A stretch of 64,000 nucleotides of DNA from positions 11,416 through 75,415 of the forward strand of contig DATIXQ010000004.1 in the NCBI GenBank assembly GCA_035518375.1. The letters run 5' to 3'. Below the pieces are notes generated by a model that saw only the letters and a program-made list of their open reading frames with translations, was not told where the DNA came from and ran no database searches. Positions 41,891-50,780 of the stretch are shown here, piece after piece; positions within the stretch are counted from its first letter, which is position 1; every line of letters starts with the position of its first letter. Position numbers and translations under genes: made by a program. This stretch comes from DATJLY01 sp035518375. GTDB taxonomy: Bacteria; Pseudomonadota; Alphaproteobacteria; ATCC43930; CGMCC-115725.

Positions 41891-42887
41891 GCGCGCGATA
41901 TTTTCCCGAGCCCCAAACCTGATGCGTGCCGCCCAAGCGCCGCGCGAGGCGCGCCATGAAGGCCATTGCCGCGCGCGGATGAGAGAGGAGGATGAAGGCG
42001 GCGCGGTCGGGGCGCCGATCGATCTTGAAGGCTTTGACTGCCGCCATGTAGTGCTCCATGACGACAAAATGCTGCTCGCGCCATGCTACCGCGCGGACGA
42101 GGTCCTTGTCGGCGCTTCCGCGGACCCGTTCGGCGCAATGCTCATTGAGACGGCGGATGATCCGGTAATCATAGCGCCACGCGCCATTGCCGCCTTCCGT
42201 CCAAGTGCCGGTGGAGGGACTCCAGGGCAGGACATAGTAGTAAAGCGGCTCCGGCAGAAGCCACGCCTTGCCGCCGGCGGCGAAGAATTCGACGAGCAGC
42301 CCGTAATCCTGGCCGAGCTTGGCGTCCTCGGGGTAGAGCAGACGATGGCGACGCACGAAATCCGCGCGCAGCACGGGCTTCAAAAGCGCGCGATCGAAAT
42401 TCGTCCCGGTGTGATCGGCGATCAGGTCTGACGGCGTGAACGGACGCGGCTCGCTCGACGGCCCGAAGGCGGCGCCGAGAATGGCGCCGTCGGCAGCATC
42501 GACGAGGTACTGATTGTCGGTCGCCATGTCGGCCGATGTGCGCTCGCCGAGCGCGACGACGCGCGCGAGACGGTCCGGGTGATACCAGTCGTCGGCGTCG
42601 AGCACCGCGAGCCAGCGGCCGCGCGCGATCTCGTGCGCGTGATTGAGCGCGCGTGACTTGCCGCCATTCTTCGGCATGCGCACCACTTTGACGCGCGCAT
42701 CGCGCGCCGCATACGTGTCGGCGATCTTGGCCGTGTCGTCGACCGAGCCGTCGTCGATGACGATGATCTCGAGATCTCGTTCCGTCTGATCGAGCGCCGA
42801 TTGGATCGCCCGGCCGAGCGTGGGCGCGGCGTTGTAGGCGGGGATGAGAACCGAGGCTTTCGGCGCGGATAGTGCGTCTTGGGGCAC
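41868..42887 (-). CDS. Family 2 (GT-A) glycosyltransferase
   Basis: A 339-residue transferase. SVLIPAYNAAPTLGRAIQSA opens the GT-A fold, with VIDDGSVDDT and the DxD motif LDADDWYHPDR for metal-nucleotide sugar binding, and a QDYG acceptor-side motif. The start is GTG at 42887 with GAGG 5 nt upstream. No membrane helices, so it acts at the cytosolic face on the lipid-linked repeat unit. It is followed by an overlapping sulfotransferase-like gene, which suggests that a sugar and its sulfation are added together. Confidence 0.88.
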   Translation of the reverse strand: MPQDALSAPKASVLIPAYNAAPTLGRAIQSALDQTERDLEIIVIDDGSVDDTAKIADTYAARDARVKVVRMPKNGGKSRALNHAHEIARGRWLAVLDADDWYHPDRLARVVALGERTSADMATDNQYLVDAADGAILGAAFGPSSEPRPFTPSDLIADHTGTNFDRALLKPVLRADFVRRHRLLYPEDAKLGQDYGLLVEFFAAGGKAWLLPEPLYYYVLPWSPSTGTWTEGGNGAWRYDYRIIRRLNEHCAERVRGSADKDLVRAVAWREQHFVVMEHYMAAVKAFKIDRRPDRAAFILLSHPRAAMAFMARLARRLGGTHQVWGSGKYRAHATDHRA

Positions 42888-43291
42888 GTCGCCTCAGTCC
42901 AAAGAAAAGACGCGCCGGGCTTGCCGGCGCTCTTGGCGCGAAGCCGGCAACCGTTCGCGCGTGCTGACCGGCGAGCGGGAAGCGGGAAAGCCCATTACCA
43001 TCTTTCTTGGGGATTCAATCCAGGCGCGGCGATCATACAGGACCTCGACTTTTCGAGTAAACTAGGCAGAAGTTGCTAAGACGCTATAAACCTGTCCCTG
43101 TCACAGTCGCGTCGGGCGGACGCGCCACTTCTCCTTAACCTCTGTGCCGGCCGATCTTTGCCCGCCCAAGGGGTTTCCGTCTTGCTCCGCGCGTCGCCCC
43201 AATGGTATGGACGCATCGATCTCCGCTCGACACTCTTCGCGGCGATTTCATCGCGGACCGGTGATGCGATGCGGCGAGGGCACGTCTCCCG
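42888..43291. other. Intergenic gap between divergent glycosyltransferase and flippase genes
   Basis: A 404-base gap with no supported gene. The stretch near 43030-43100 is more AT-rich and contains TATAAA (43085-43090 region) and a small palindrome CTCGA-N4-TCGAG; a promoter for the flippase is likely, but no sigma-54 element was found. Confidence 0.5.
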
Positions 43292-44611
43292 ATGAAACGT
43301 CTTTCGGCCGCGGTCCGGCGCTATCTGACGGAGCAGAGCGTCTATCGCGGCGTGCTCTACCTGTTTGCCGGCAACGCCACGGCGCAGGCGATTTCGCTCC
43401 TGGCATATCCGGTACTGACGCGGCTCTATACGCCGGCTGAAATTGGCGTCCTCGGCTTCTTCACCGCGATCTCCGCAAGCCTCCAGGTGATCGCTTCGCT
43501 GCGTTATGACCTTGCCGTCACGATCGCGGATTCCGACGAGGAAGCCGGCAACCTTGTGGCGGTCGGCTTCATCGCGATCCTGTTCACCTCCTTGTGCGCG
43601 GTGGTGATTGTCTTCTTGCTGCCCGCCTCGGTCGAGCAGCATTTCTCCGCGGTCACGCCTTATCTCATGTTCATTCCGCTCATCATGCTGTGCGCGGGCG
43701 CCAACGCCGTCCTTGCCAACGAGGCGACGCGGCTGCGCCGGTTCAAGGATCTGATGCGGATGCGCTTCAGTCAGGCGATCGTCGGCCCGCTGCTGCAGAT
43801 CGTCCTCGGCTGGGCGGGGCTCGGGCCCGTGGGGCTGCTCCTCGGATTTCTGTCCTCGCTGGCGTCGGGGACCGTCGGTCTCGTCACTCGCCTGCTCGTC
43901 GGACCCGCATCGCCGCTTCGTCACGTCACATTTGTCGGCATCCGCGCCGCCGCCTTTCGCCATCGCCATTTCCCGCTCTTTTCGGTGTTCGCGGCGCTCG
44001 TCGGCGGCATCGCCAACAATCTCCTGATCCTGGCCTTCACGCTGCTCTACGGTCCCGAGATCGGCGGGTTCCTGTTCCTGGGCGACCGCGTGATCGGCCG
44101 CCCGCTCTTGCTCATCACCCTCTCGATGGCGCCGGTCATGCTGGCCGAATCCGCGACGCTGCGCCGCGAACGGCCGCAAGCGCTCCGCGGCTTTCTCCTG
44201 GAGCAGACGAAAAAGCAGATCCTCATCGGCGCGTTGTGGGTCGGCGCGATTGCGATCACCGCTCCCTATATCGTCCCGGTCGTGTTCGGCGCGAAGTGGA
44301 GCAGTTCCGTCATCTATCTCGAATATCTCGCCATTGGGCGTGTCGTGTCCGTCGCGGTCGGCACGCTGATGCCCGTGCTGCAGGCGATCGCGAAGCAGGG
44401 GCTGACGCTCGCGCTCGTGTCGGTGCGCCTCTGCGTTATGGGAGGGGTGTTGCTCGCCGCCTACGAGCTGGGGTTTGGCCCGCCGCTCGCGGTGCTCGCG
44501 TGCGCGCTGGCGGACACGGTGACACAGGTCGCAAGCTTGCTCGTGGTTTATCGCGCGGTTGCGCAGGTCGCGCGCTACCCCGTGGCCGAAGCAAGTCCCG
44601 CGCGCTCATAG
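43292..44611 (+). CDS. Wzx-like polysaccharide flippase
   Basis: A 439-residue membrane protein with about 12 hydrophobic helices, starting GVLYLFAGNATAQAISLLAYPVLTRLYTPAEIGVLG, the typical opening of PST/Wzx-family flippases (MOP superfamily). It should move lipid-linked repeat units to the periplasm for polymerisation. Its end overlaps the convergent glycosyltransferase gene by 37 nt. The Wzy-, Wzz- and Wza-like proteins of this window complete a Wzx/Wzy-type pathway. Confidence 0.88.
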   Translation: MKRLSAAVRRYLTEQSVYRGVLYLFAGNATAQAISLLAYPVLTRLYTPAEIGVLGFFTAISASLQVIASLRYDLAVTIADSDEEAGNLVAVGFIAILFTSLCAVVIVFLLPASVEQHFSAVTPYLMFIPLIMLCAGANAVLANEATRLRRFKDLMRMRFSQAIVGPLLQIVLGWAGLGPVGLLLGFLSSLASGTVGLVTRLLVGPASPLRHVTFVGIRAAAFRHRHFPLFSVFAALVGGIANNLLILAFTLLYGPEIGGFLFLGDRVIGRPLLLITLSMAPVMLAESATLRRERPQALRGFLLEQTKKQILIGALWVGAIAITAPYIVPVVFGAKWSSSVIYLEYLAIGRVVSVAVGTLMPVLQAIAKQGLTLALVSVRLCVMGGVLLAAYELGFGPPLAVLACALADTVTQVASLLVVYRAVAQVARYPVAEASPARS

Positions 44612-45738
44612 ACCGTGCGCGTCGCGCGCGCGATCTCGGCCCAGCTCGGAATGTTCCGGTCGCACTCGCGCGCTGCGGCGGCAAGCCGCTGCCGCAACGG
44701 CTCGTCCTCGATCAACCGCCCGAGCGCCAGCGCCAGCGCCGCGGGATCGTCCGACGGCGTCACGAGCGCCGTCTCGCCGTCGACCAGCAGCTCTCCGAAC
44801 AGCCCCACGCGCGTCGCGACAATCGGCTTGCCGGTCGAAAGCGCCGTCATCAAAACGCCGCTCGCGTCGATGTCACGGTAAGGAAATACGATGGCGTCGG
44901 CGCGATCGAAGAGCGCCGGCATTTCCTCGTCCTCGACGAAGCGGAAGTCGAACTCGAAGCGCTCGCTGACGCCGCGCGCGGCGGCAAGCGCGAGGAGCGG
45001 GCCCACATCCATATAGGGCTTGCCGACGACCCTGACGCGGCAACGCGCGCGCAGCGCCGGCGACAGCTCCGCCACGGCCCGGATCAGCACGTCCAGCCCC
45101 TTATAGGGCTTGAGCTTGCCGAACATCAGGAATTCGATCGTGCCGGACGCGGCCGCGGCAGAGTGCCGCCGCTCGCCGAGCTCGAGCCGTTCGTGGAGCC
45201 GGCCGTGTGCCACCCTCGCGAGCTTCGCCGGCGGGATGCCGTGCTCCTCGAGGCGGGCGCGGGCGTGCTCGGTATGGACGAGGAGCGCGTCGAACTCGTT
45301 GAGGATGCGGCGCGCGCCGAAGCGTTGCGCCGTCGTGCCGGGCGCGCCGTAATAGGGATTGGAATCGTGCACCGTCAGGACGAGCGGCGCGATCGCTCGC
45401 AACCGGCGCAGAAAGAGCCGGTCGACGGCCGGCAGCGGGACCCATTGAAAATGGATGATGTCCGGGCGCCAGCGTGCGAGCGCTCCCGCGAGCCGCGCCA
45501 TGTCGGCCGTGTGCGACAGGCCCTTGAGGACGCGGCCGAGAGGGGCGGGAAGGTCGGGCAACGGTGCGAGGCCGCGATAGAAATGTTCGACGATGTCCGG
45601 CGCGGGTCCGATCGGGTCCGCCCGCGTGAGGCGCTTCGTGTAAAGGCGAGGCTCGGCCCCTACCTCGCGAAGGCCCTTCATCAGTTCGAGATCGTAGGGC
45701 GCCGTGAAGAGGGACGGGTCGATCAGCGCGACCTTCAT
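44575..45738 (-). CDS. Family 4 (GT-B) glycosyltransferase
   Basis: A 387-residue transferase. N-terminal acceptor half includes LTVHDSNPYYG; the donor half has FLMFGKLKPYKGLDVLIRAV and the sugar-binding region VFPYRDIDASGVLMTALSTGKPIVATRVG with GELLVDGETALV. Start 45738 (product MKVALIDPSLF) lies 8 nt after the Wzy-like stop, so the two are co-transcribed. The extended upstream frame runs into that gene. It ends tail to tail with the flippase gene, overlapping it by 37 nt. Confidence 0.87.
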   Translation of the reverse strand: MKVALIDPSLFTAPYDLELMKGLREVGAEPRLYTKRLTRADPIGPAPDIVEHFYRGLAPLPDLPAPLGRVLKGLSHTADMARLAGALARWRPDIIHFQWVPLPAVDRLFLRRLRAIAPLVLTVHDSNPYYGAPGTTAQRFGARRILNEFDALLVHTEHARARLEEHGIPPAKLARVAHGRLHERLELGERRHSAAAASGTIEFLMFGKLKPYKGLDVLIRAVAELSPALRARCRVRVVGKPYMDVGPLLALAAARGVSERFEFDFRFVEDEEMPALFDRADAIVFPYRDIDASGVLMTALSTGKPIVATRVGLFGELLVDGETALVTPSDDPAALALALGRLIEDEPLRQRLAAAARECDRNIPSWAEIARATRTVYERAGLASATG

Positions 45739-45745
45739 CCGCGCA

Positions 45746-47053
45746 TCAGGTCGGCTCGAGCGTAGATCGGCGCGCCGCGAAGGCCGGCGCTTCGCCGGCG
45801 GGGGCATCGGCCGCGGCGGTGCGCGGTCGCCGGATCGCAACCGCCGTCGGGAAGATCAGCAGGTACATGATCATTTCCTGCGGCTGCGTGACCATGTTGC
45901 CGCCGAGGATGGTGATCTGCAGCAGAAGGGCCCATTTGACGTAGCCCGAGACATCCGACGCCCACATGCAGCGCACGAGGAAAATGAAATAGATGAGCGT
46001 GCCGAGGAGCCCGTATTCGAAAATCATCTTGGCCCAGGTCGGTCCCCAGGCCATGACAACCGATCTCCGCACAAACGGCATGTACGTGCCGGAGCCCACC
46101 CCCAGAAGCGCGTTCTTCAGGCTCGGCCAGATCCACTCGTCGAGCACGATCCACGGCGCGATGAAGCGCACGTAGCCGCTGGTCTCCTGGCTCCTGCCCG
46201 TGAGCTCGGCGGCGCGATTGACGAACAGATCAAAGCCCAGCACGTCGGTCGCGATGAAGTACGCGATGCCGAGGCCGAAAACACCGAGGACGAGGGTCCA
46301 GATTCGGCGTTGGGCCACGAGGTAGAGCGGCAGGCAGAGGCACAGGATCGCCAAGCCGCTGCCGGAATACGAAACGGCCTCGCCCAGCAGCAGGATGCCG
46401 ACGACGACCCAGCGCCGGAAATACACGAGCTCGATCACGACTCCGATGCAGACCAGCATGCTGAAGAATGACGGCTCGAGCAGGAAAATCCCGTTGCTCT
46501 TGAAATAATGCGCACCCGTGTAAAGCGGGATCACATTGTTGTAGTTTTCCATCTGCGCGCCTTGCGCCGCGTAGTTCTCGATCGGGAAGGCGAGGTCCGG
46601 ACCGATCACGAACTGCGCGACGAATTGCGCCACGCCGCAAAGCGCGATGATGACGGCAATGCGCTGGTAGTAGATGAGCTGGATGTTCGGCCGGAGCATT
46701 CCCGGCCGCATCGAAAAGCAATAGGGCCCGTGGAAGACGGTGAGAAGTGCCAGCGACTTGATCGAGAACGCCGCGCCCTGGATGTTGCCGCTGACGACCT
46801 GCAGCATGATGAGGACGAAGAAGGTCAGCGCGTAAGCGCCGGTGTTGACCGTATTGATCTCCATCCGCCCAAGCGCAACCGCAGCGACCACACAGATGAA
46901 AAGGAGCGGCAAAGTCGCTGCAATATGTCGGCTCGAACTGACCGGGATGCCGAATTTGGCTATGAATATCATCGCCAGAAATGGCAAGAGCAGCAGCCAT
47001 TCCGCGAGACTATCGTACGATTTGGACTGCGCCCGGCTGTCGCCGATGGTCAT
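45746..47053 (-). CDS. Wzy-like O-antigen/exopolysaccharide polymerase
   Basis: A 435-residue membrane protein with about ten hydrophobic segments and a large periplasmic loop (about residues 255-330, with VRFIAPWIVLDEWIWPS, GVGSGTYMPF and GPTWAKMIFEYGLLG). The last part is the recognisable Wzy/WaaL-family element. Sequence conservation in this family is low, so the call rests on topology, this element and context. The ATG at 47053 has AAGGA 5 nt upstream; an in-frame GTG at 47092 is an alternative. It is divergent from a membrane glycosyltransferase. Confidence 0.8.
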   Translation of the reverse strand: MTIGDSRAQSKSYDSLAEWLLLLPFLAMIFIAKFGIPVSSSRHIAATLPLLFICVVAAVALGRMEINTVNTGAYALTFFVLIMLQVVSGNIQGAAFSIKSLALLTVFHGPYCFSMRPGMLRPNIQLIYYQRIAVIIALCGVAQFVAQFVIGPDLAFPIENYAAQGAQMENYNNVIPLYTGAHYFKSNGIFLLEPSFFSMLVCIGVVIELVYFRRWVVVGILLLGEAVSYSGSGLAILCLCLPLYLVAQRRIWTLVLGVFGLGIAYFIATDVLGFDLFVNRAAELTGRSQETSGYVRFIAPWIVLDEWIWPSLKNALLGVGSGTYMPFVRRSVVMAWGPTWAKMIFEYGLLGTLIYFIFLVRCMWASDVSGYVKWALLLQITILGGNMVTQPQEMIMYLLIFPTAVAIRRPRTAAADAPAGEAPAFAARRSTLEPT

Positions 47054-47203
47054 AATTCCTTGGTCCGCGGAGGGGTAATTCTGGTCGATCACCTAAGGGC
47101 CACGACATTAATAAAGCCCTAAGGAATCTCGTATACCTTTCCTAAAATACCCTTGACATCGGACCTTGGCAACCTGCTCGCGCCTTTCTTCGGACCTTTG
47201 ACC

Positions 47204-48352
47204 ATGCCGGCATGGGCTCTCTGGGCCGCTTCCGTCGTGTTTTTCCTGGCGGCGCTCCATCCCTTCACGACCTACCCGGCGAGCCTCCTGCTGATCCGCC
47301 GCTGGAAGCGCGCGCCGGCCGTCGGCCTCGCTCGGCCCGACAACGGCCTGAGCTTTGCCATATGCTTTTGCGCCTACAACGAGGAACGGGTCATCCGGCA
47401 GAAGATCGAGAATCTGCTTGGCGTCAAACGCATTGTCCCGAACCTTGAGCTGCTCGCCTATGTCGATGGCGCGACCGATCGGACGGCGGAAATTCTCGCG
47501 GAATATTCGGGCGAGATCACGACCCACGTGTCGCCTGAGCGGCACGGCAAGACCTATGGCATGAACAAGCTCGTGGCGCTGGCGAAGGCGCAGATCGTCG
47601 TCTTCACCGATGCCAACGTGATGCTCGATCCGGACGCGCTCGACAATTTGCGCCGTTATTTCGCCGACCCGCAGGTCGGCTGCGTGTGCGGCCACCTCAT
47701 TTACGTCAATTCCGCGCAATCGGCGACCGCAAGCACTGGCTCGCTGTTCTGGCGCCTCGAGGAATGGATCAAAGCGCGCGAGACCGAGACGGGCTCCGCG
47801 ATGGGTGCCGACGGCTCGCTCTTCGCCATCCGGCGCGCGCTGCACCGGCCGCCGCCGCCGCATCTTATCGACGACATGTACGTGTCGCTCAGCATCCTGT
47901 GCGATGGCTATCGCGTGGTACGCGGCCCCGACGTGCTCGCTTATGAGGAGGCGGTCACGGCCTCGCGCGAGGAATTCCAGCGCAAGATCCGCATTGCGTG
48001 CCAGGCCTTCAACGTGCACCGCGCGCTGTGGCCGCGCCTCAAGCGGCTCGGCGCGTTGCCGCTCTACGAGTATCTGTCGCACAAGCTGCTGCGATGGTTA
48101 TCGGTCTACAACCTGCTGATCGCCGCCGTCTTTTGCGAGGCGGCGTTCGTTGCATCGGGCGCCGCGCGCCTGGGCGTGGCACTCGCATTGGCGGGAGCGC
48201 TCGTGCTCGCCGCCGGCTGTCTTCGCGTCAAGCCGTTCAAGGAATTGTGCGAGATATTCCTGGCCCTCGTGGCTACGGGAATCGGCGTCTGGCGCTCGTG
48301 CAAAGGCGAGCATTTCCGCATTTGGACGCCTGCTTCATCAATTCGCGGTTAA
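47204..48352 (+). CDS. Membrane-associated family 2 glycosyltransferase
   Basis: A 382-residue processive-type GT2. It has an N-terminal membrane helix (WALWAASVVFFLAALHP), a GT-A domain (FAICFCAYNEERVI, YVDGATDRT, VVFTDANVML as DxD region, GADGSLFAIRR, ED-like DDMYVS, and EFQRKIRIACQ standing for the QxxRW-type acceptor motif) and C-terminal membrane helices. It may add or extend sugars at the inner membrane. The start is uncertain: TTG at 47153 would add 17 residues; neither start has a good ribosome binding site. Confidence 0.85.
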   Translation: MPAWALWAASVVFFLAALHPFTTYPASLLLIRRWKRAPAVGLARPDNGLSFAICFCAYNEERVIRQKIENLLGVKRIVPNLELLAYVDGATDRTAEILAEYSGEITTHVSPERHGKTYGMNKLVALAKAQIVVFTDANVMLDPDALDNLRRYFADPQVGCVCGHLIYVNSAQSATASTGSLFWRLEEWIKARETETGSAMGADGSLFAIRRALHRPPPPHLIDDMYVSLSILCDGYRVVRGPDVLAYEEAVTASREEFQRKIRIACQAFNVHRALWPRLKRLGALPLYEYLSHKLLRWLSVYNLLIAAVFCEAAFVASGAARLGVALALAGALVLAAGCLRVKPFKELCEIFLALVATGIGVWRSCKGEHFRIWTPASSIRG

Positions 48353-48423
48353 TCTGAGGATCGCAAGCAAAATGCTTGATAATCCAAGTAGAAAGGTTGT
48401 ATTTTTGTTGAGACTTTTGCCGT

Positions 48424-48439
48424 TGGCACGATTGCAGCA
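48424..48439 (+). promoter_or_regulatory. Sigma-54-like promoter upstream of the Wzz/GumC gene
   Basis: TGGCACGATTGCAGCA has a perfect -24 box TGGCACG and a -12 GC at the right spacing, though the -12 Ts are replaced. The predicted start is about 23 nt before the start codon. A palindrome (48364-48378, CAAGCA-N3-TGCTTG) lies about 50 nt upstream. Confidence 0.5.
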
Positions 48440-48472
48440 TTCATCTCCACGTGGCTCAAGGAGTGGCAGGGC

Positions 48473-49969
48473 ATGGTCATCCAACTGACGCCCCGTTCGA
48501 TCATCTTCACGCTCTTCAAGCGGTGGAGGGCGTTCGGGCTGTTCTTCGTCGCGACCATCGCCGTGTCGGTCCTTGCCGCGTTTTTTCTGTTCTGGAAATT
48601 CGAGAGCGTCGCGCTCGTCGTCCCGTCCTTCAACGGCCAGGACCTTGCGGACGCGCAGCTCCAAACTCAGACGGGCGGACAGAGTTCCGCTACGACCAAC
48701 GGCGATCTCGCCAAGCTCGTCGTCGCATCGATGGCAGATACGGCTTCGAGCTACGACGTCGAGCGCGAGACGGTTCAGACGGTCGGCATCGACAAGCTCT
48801 ATCCCGAGCTCGCGGCCCCGCGTTTCTTCGGCTCGCGGCTCGACAAGGCGATCGCCGCCTTCGATAACGATCTGAGCGTCACCATGGGCAAGCAAAGCGC
48901 GTCGTTGACGTTCGCGCTGCAGAACAAGGACCCGAAGGTGGCGCAAGCGGCGTTGCGCGCCCTCCTCGGCTATTTTCTCCAGGCCCAGGCCAAGGTCGAA
49001 CAGGATCCGCGCACCCACACCCTGCAAAAACAGCTGACCAGCGCCAGCGCGAAGGTTGACGAGGCGGAGAAACGCCTCCTTGATCTGAAGCGCAAGGAAG
49101 GCGTCAGCGACCTCGATACCGAATTGAAGCTGCTGTTGAATCAGCGCGACGATTACGAAGAGAATCTGAGCAAGGCCATGGCGACGCTTGCCGGCTCCAA
49201 GAACCAGGAGCAGGCGCTGCATGATCAGTACAACGCCACGCCGACGACGATCCCGCTCACGGACGAGAACGACCAGACGAGGGATCAGCTTTCGGCGGCG
49301 CGCGCCAAGCTGAACGACGCGCAACAGGGCCTGTTGCTGGCGCAGCAGACCTTCACCAAAAAGAGCGCACTCCTCAAGGATCGCGAGGAGGCGGTGGCGC
49401 TCGCGGAGCAGCAATACAACCAGATTGCCAAGTCTTCCGGGGCGCGTGTCGTGACCGGCGCCAATCCGGTGCATCAGACGATCGAGACGCAGTGGAAGCA
49501 GGCGCAGACTCAGCTCGCCGCCGACCAGGCTGTGGCCGACACGTGGCGCGCGCGCGTCGAAGCGGTGAACGCCCGCATCGATCATCTCGACGGGGTCCAG
49601 GGCGACGTCGACGATTTGACGCGTCAGCTATCGGTCGCGAACCAGGACTACACGGACTACCTGAAGCGCACTGAGGAAGCGCGCATCAAGGAAGTGCTGA
49701 ACGCCGACAGCGCGACGAGCCTCACGGTCGTGCAGCAGCCGAACCTTCCCTATATCCCGAAGCGCCTCGTTCTCGTGCTTATGCTCGGCTTCGGCGCCGC
49801 CGTGCTCGGCGGGGTCGGTCTGTGCATCGGCCTCGAGGTCGCCGACGAGACCTTGGGTCTGCCCCAGCAGGTTCAGCCGACATTGGGCGTGCCGGTTCTC
49901 GTGTCGCTCAACTACGCGGCGGCGCCCAGGAGCGGCGGCGGCGAAAAGCGCGACACGCGTGTCGCCTGA
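48473..49969 (+). CDS. Wzz/GumC-like polysaccharide chain-length determinant
   Basis: A 498-residue inner-membrane polysaccharide co-polymerase. It has membrane helices near residues 20-40 and 425-450 enclosing a long periplasmic coiled coil (about 170-390). The C-terminal proline motif (VVQQPNLPYIPKRLVLVLMLG) is the family signature. The cytosolic tail is short and has no kinase, and the next gene encodes the partner ATPase, as in split GumC/CpsD systems. It controls polymer length and links Wzy to the export channel. Confidence 0.88.
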   Translation: MVIQLTPRSIIFTLFKRWRAFGLFFVATIAVSVLAAFFLFWKFESVALVVPSFNGQDLADAQLQTQTGGQSSATTNGDLAKLVVASMADTASSYDVERETVQTVGIDKLYPELAAPRFFGSRLDKAIAAFDNDLSVTMGKQSASLTFALQNKDPKVAQAALRALLGYFLQAQAKVEQDPRTHTLQKQLTSASAKVDEAEKRLLDLKRKEGVSDLDTELKLLLNQRDDYEENLSKAMATLAGSKNQEQALHDQYNATPTTIPLTDENDQTRDQLSAARAKLNDAQQGLLLAQQTFTKKSALLKDREEAVALAEQQYNQIAKSSGARVVTGANPVHQTIETQWKQAQTQLAADQAVADTWRARVEAVNARIDHLDGVQGDVDDLTRQLSVANQDYTDYLKRTEEARIKEVLNADSATSLTVVQQPNLPYIPKRLVLVLMLGFGAAVLGGVGLCIGLEVADETLGLPQQVQPTLGVPVLVSLNYAAAPRSGGGEKRDTRVA

Positions 49970-49984
49970 CAGGAGTCGAGCATC

Positions 49985-50704
49985 ATGACGCAAGTGGCCA
50001 TAACACGAATCGGAGATACCGCTTCCGCGCGCGACGCTCGTGATCGGCCGGCGGCGGCGGCGAAGGTCGACGTGTCCCCGCTCAAGATGGAGGACATGGT
50101 CAATCTCTACCGCTCGGTGCTCGCCGCCTTTCCCGAAAGCCAATGCCGCATCATCCAGGTGATCGCGTCGAACCCGGGCGAGGGCACCTCGACCGTGGCG
50201 CGTGGCCTTGCGGAAGCCGCCGCCGCCATCGGCAACGCCCGCGTGCTGTTGTGCGATGCGACGACGCAGCATGACGCCTTCCGTCATTTCGGGATTTCGG
50301 CCGACGCCAAAAGCCTCAACGACGTGACCTTCGGGTCGACGGAATTGCGCCAGGCGGTGGCACCCATTCCCGGGCGGGGCTATGCGATATGCGCGCTTGC
50401 CGATCCCGGCGCCGGGGCGCATGTCGCGGTCAATGTCGATGCGTTCGACGAGGTGTTCGCATCACTCCGCAACCAGTTCGATCTCATCGTTATCGATTCT
50501 CCGCCGCTCAATCGCGGTGTCCTCGGCGCGGCGCTCGCCAAGAAGTCCGATGGCGTGATCCTCGTCGTCGAGGCCGAGAAGACCCGCATCCCGGTCGTGA
50601 GCGAGGCGCGAAGGGTCCTCGAGATCAATGGCGGCAACCTGCTCGGTGTCGTGCTCAACAAGCGCCGCTTTCACGTTCCGCGGATCGTCTATCGCTGGAT
50701 CTGA
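49985..50704 (+). CDS. CpsD/BY-kinase-like ATPase with degenerate P-loop
   Basis: A 239-residue ParA/MinD-type protein related to bacterial tyrosine kinases of capsule systems. The Walker A stretch is SNPGEGTSTVARGLAEA (about 62-78), where the invariant lysine of GEGKST is replaced by threonine (T68); Walker A' LLCDATTQ and Walker B FDLIVIDSPPL are present. The C-terminus (RIVYRWI) has one tyrosine and no tyrosine cluster. So it is probably not an active autokinase and may be a structural partner of the chain-length protein. It lies 15 nt behind that gene. Confidence 0.82.
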   Translation: MTQVAITRIGDTASARDARDRPAAAAKVDVSPLKMEDMVNLYRSVLAAFPESQCRIIQVIASNPGEGTSTVARGLAEAAAAIGNARVLLCDATTQHDAFRHFGISADAKSLNDVTFGSTELRQAVAPIPGRGYAICALADPGAGAHVAVNVDAFDEVFASLRNQFDLIVIDSPPLNRGVLGAALAKKSDGVILVVEAEKTRIPVVSEARRVLEINGGNLLGVVLNKRRFHVPRIVYRWI

Positions 50705-50780
50705 TCCCGACGCGCCTGCGCCGCCGCCCGGCGCCTGAGGCTGGTGCGGATCTCGTAATTTCGCGCCGGGCCAAGGGAGC

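Noticed and set aside
43594..45765. 723-codon plus-strand frame over flippase and glycosyltransferase
   Set aside because: Spans two genes in a wrong frame; composition is Arg/Ala-rich and motif-free.
47167..47181. Sigma-54-like TGGC...GC at the start of the membrane glycosyltransferase
   Set aside because: Only the GG/GC positions match; the -12 half is poor and it may be coding if the TTG start is used.
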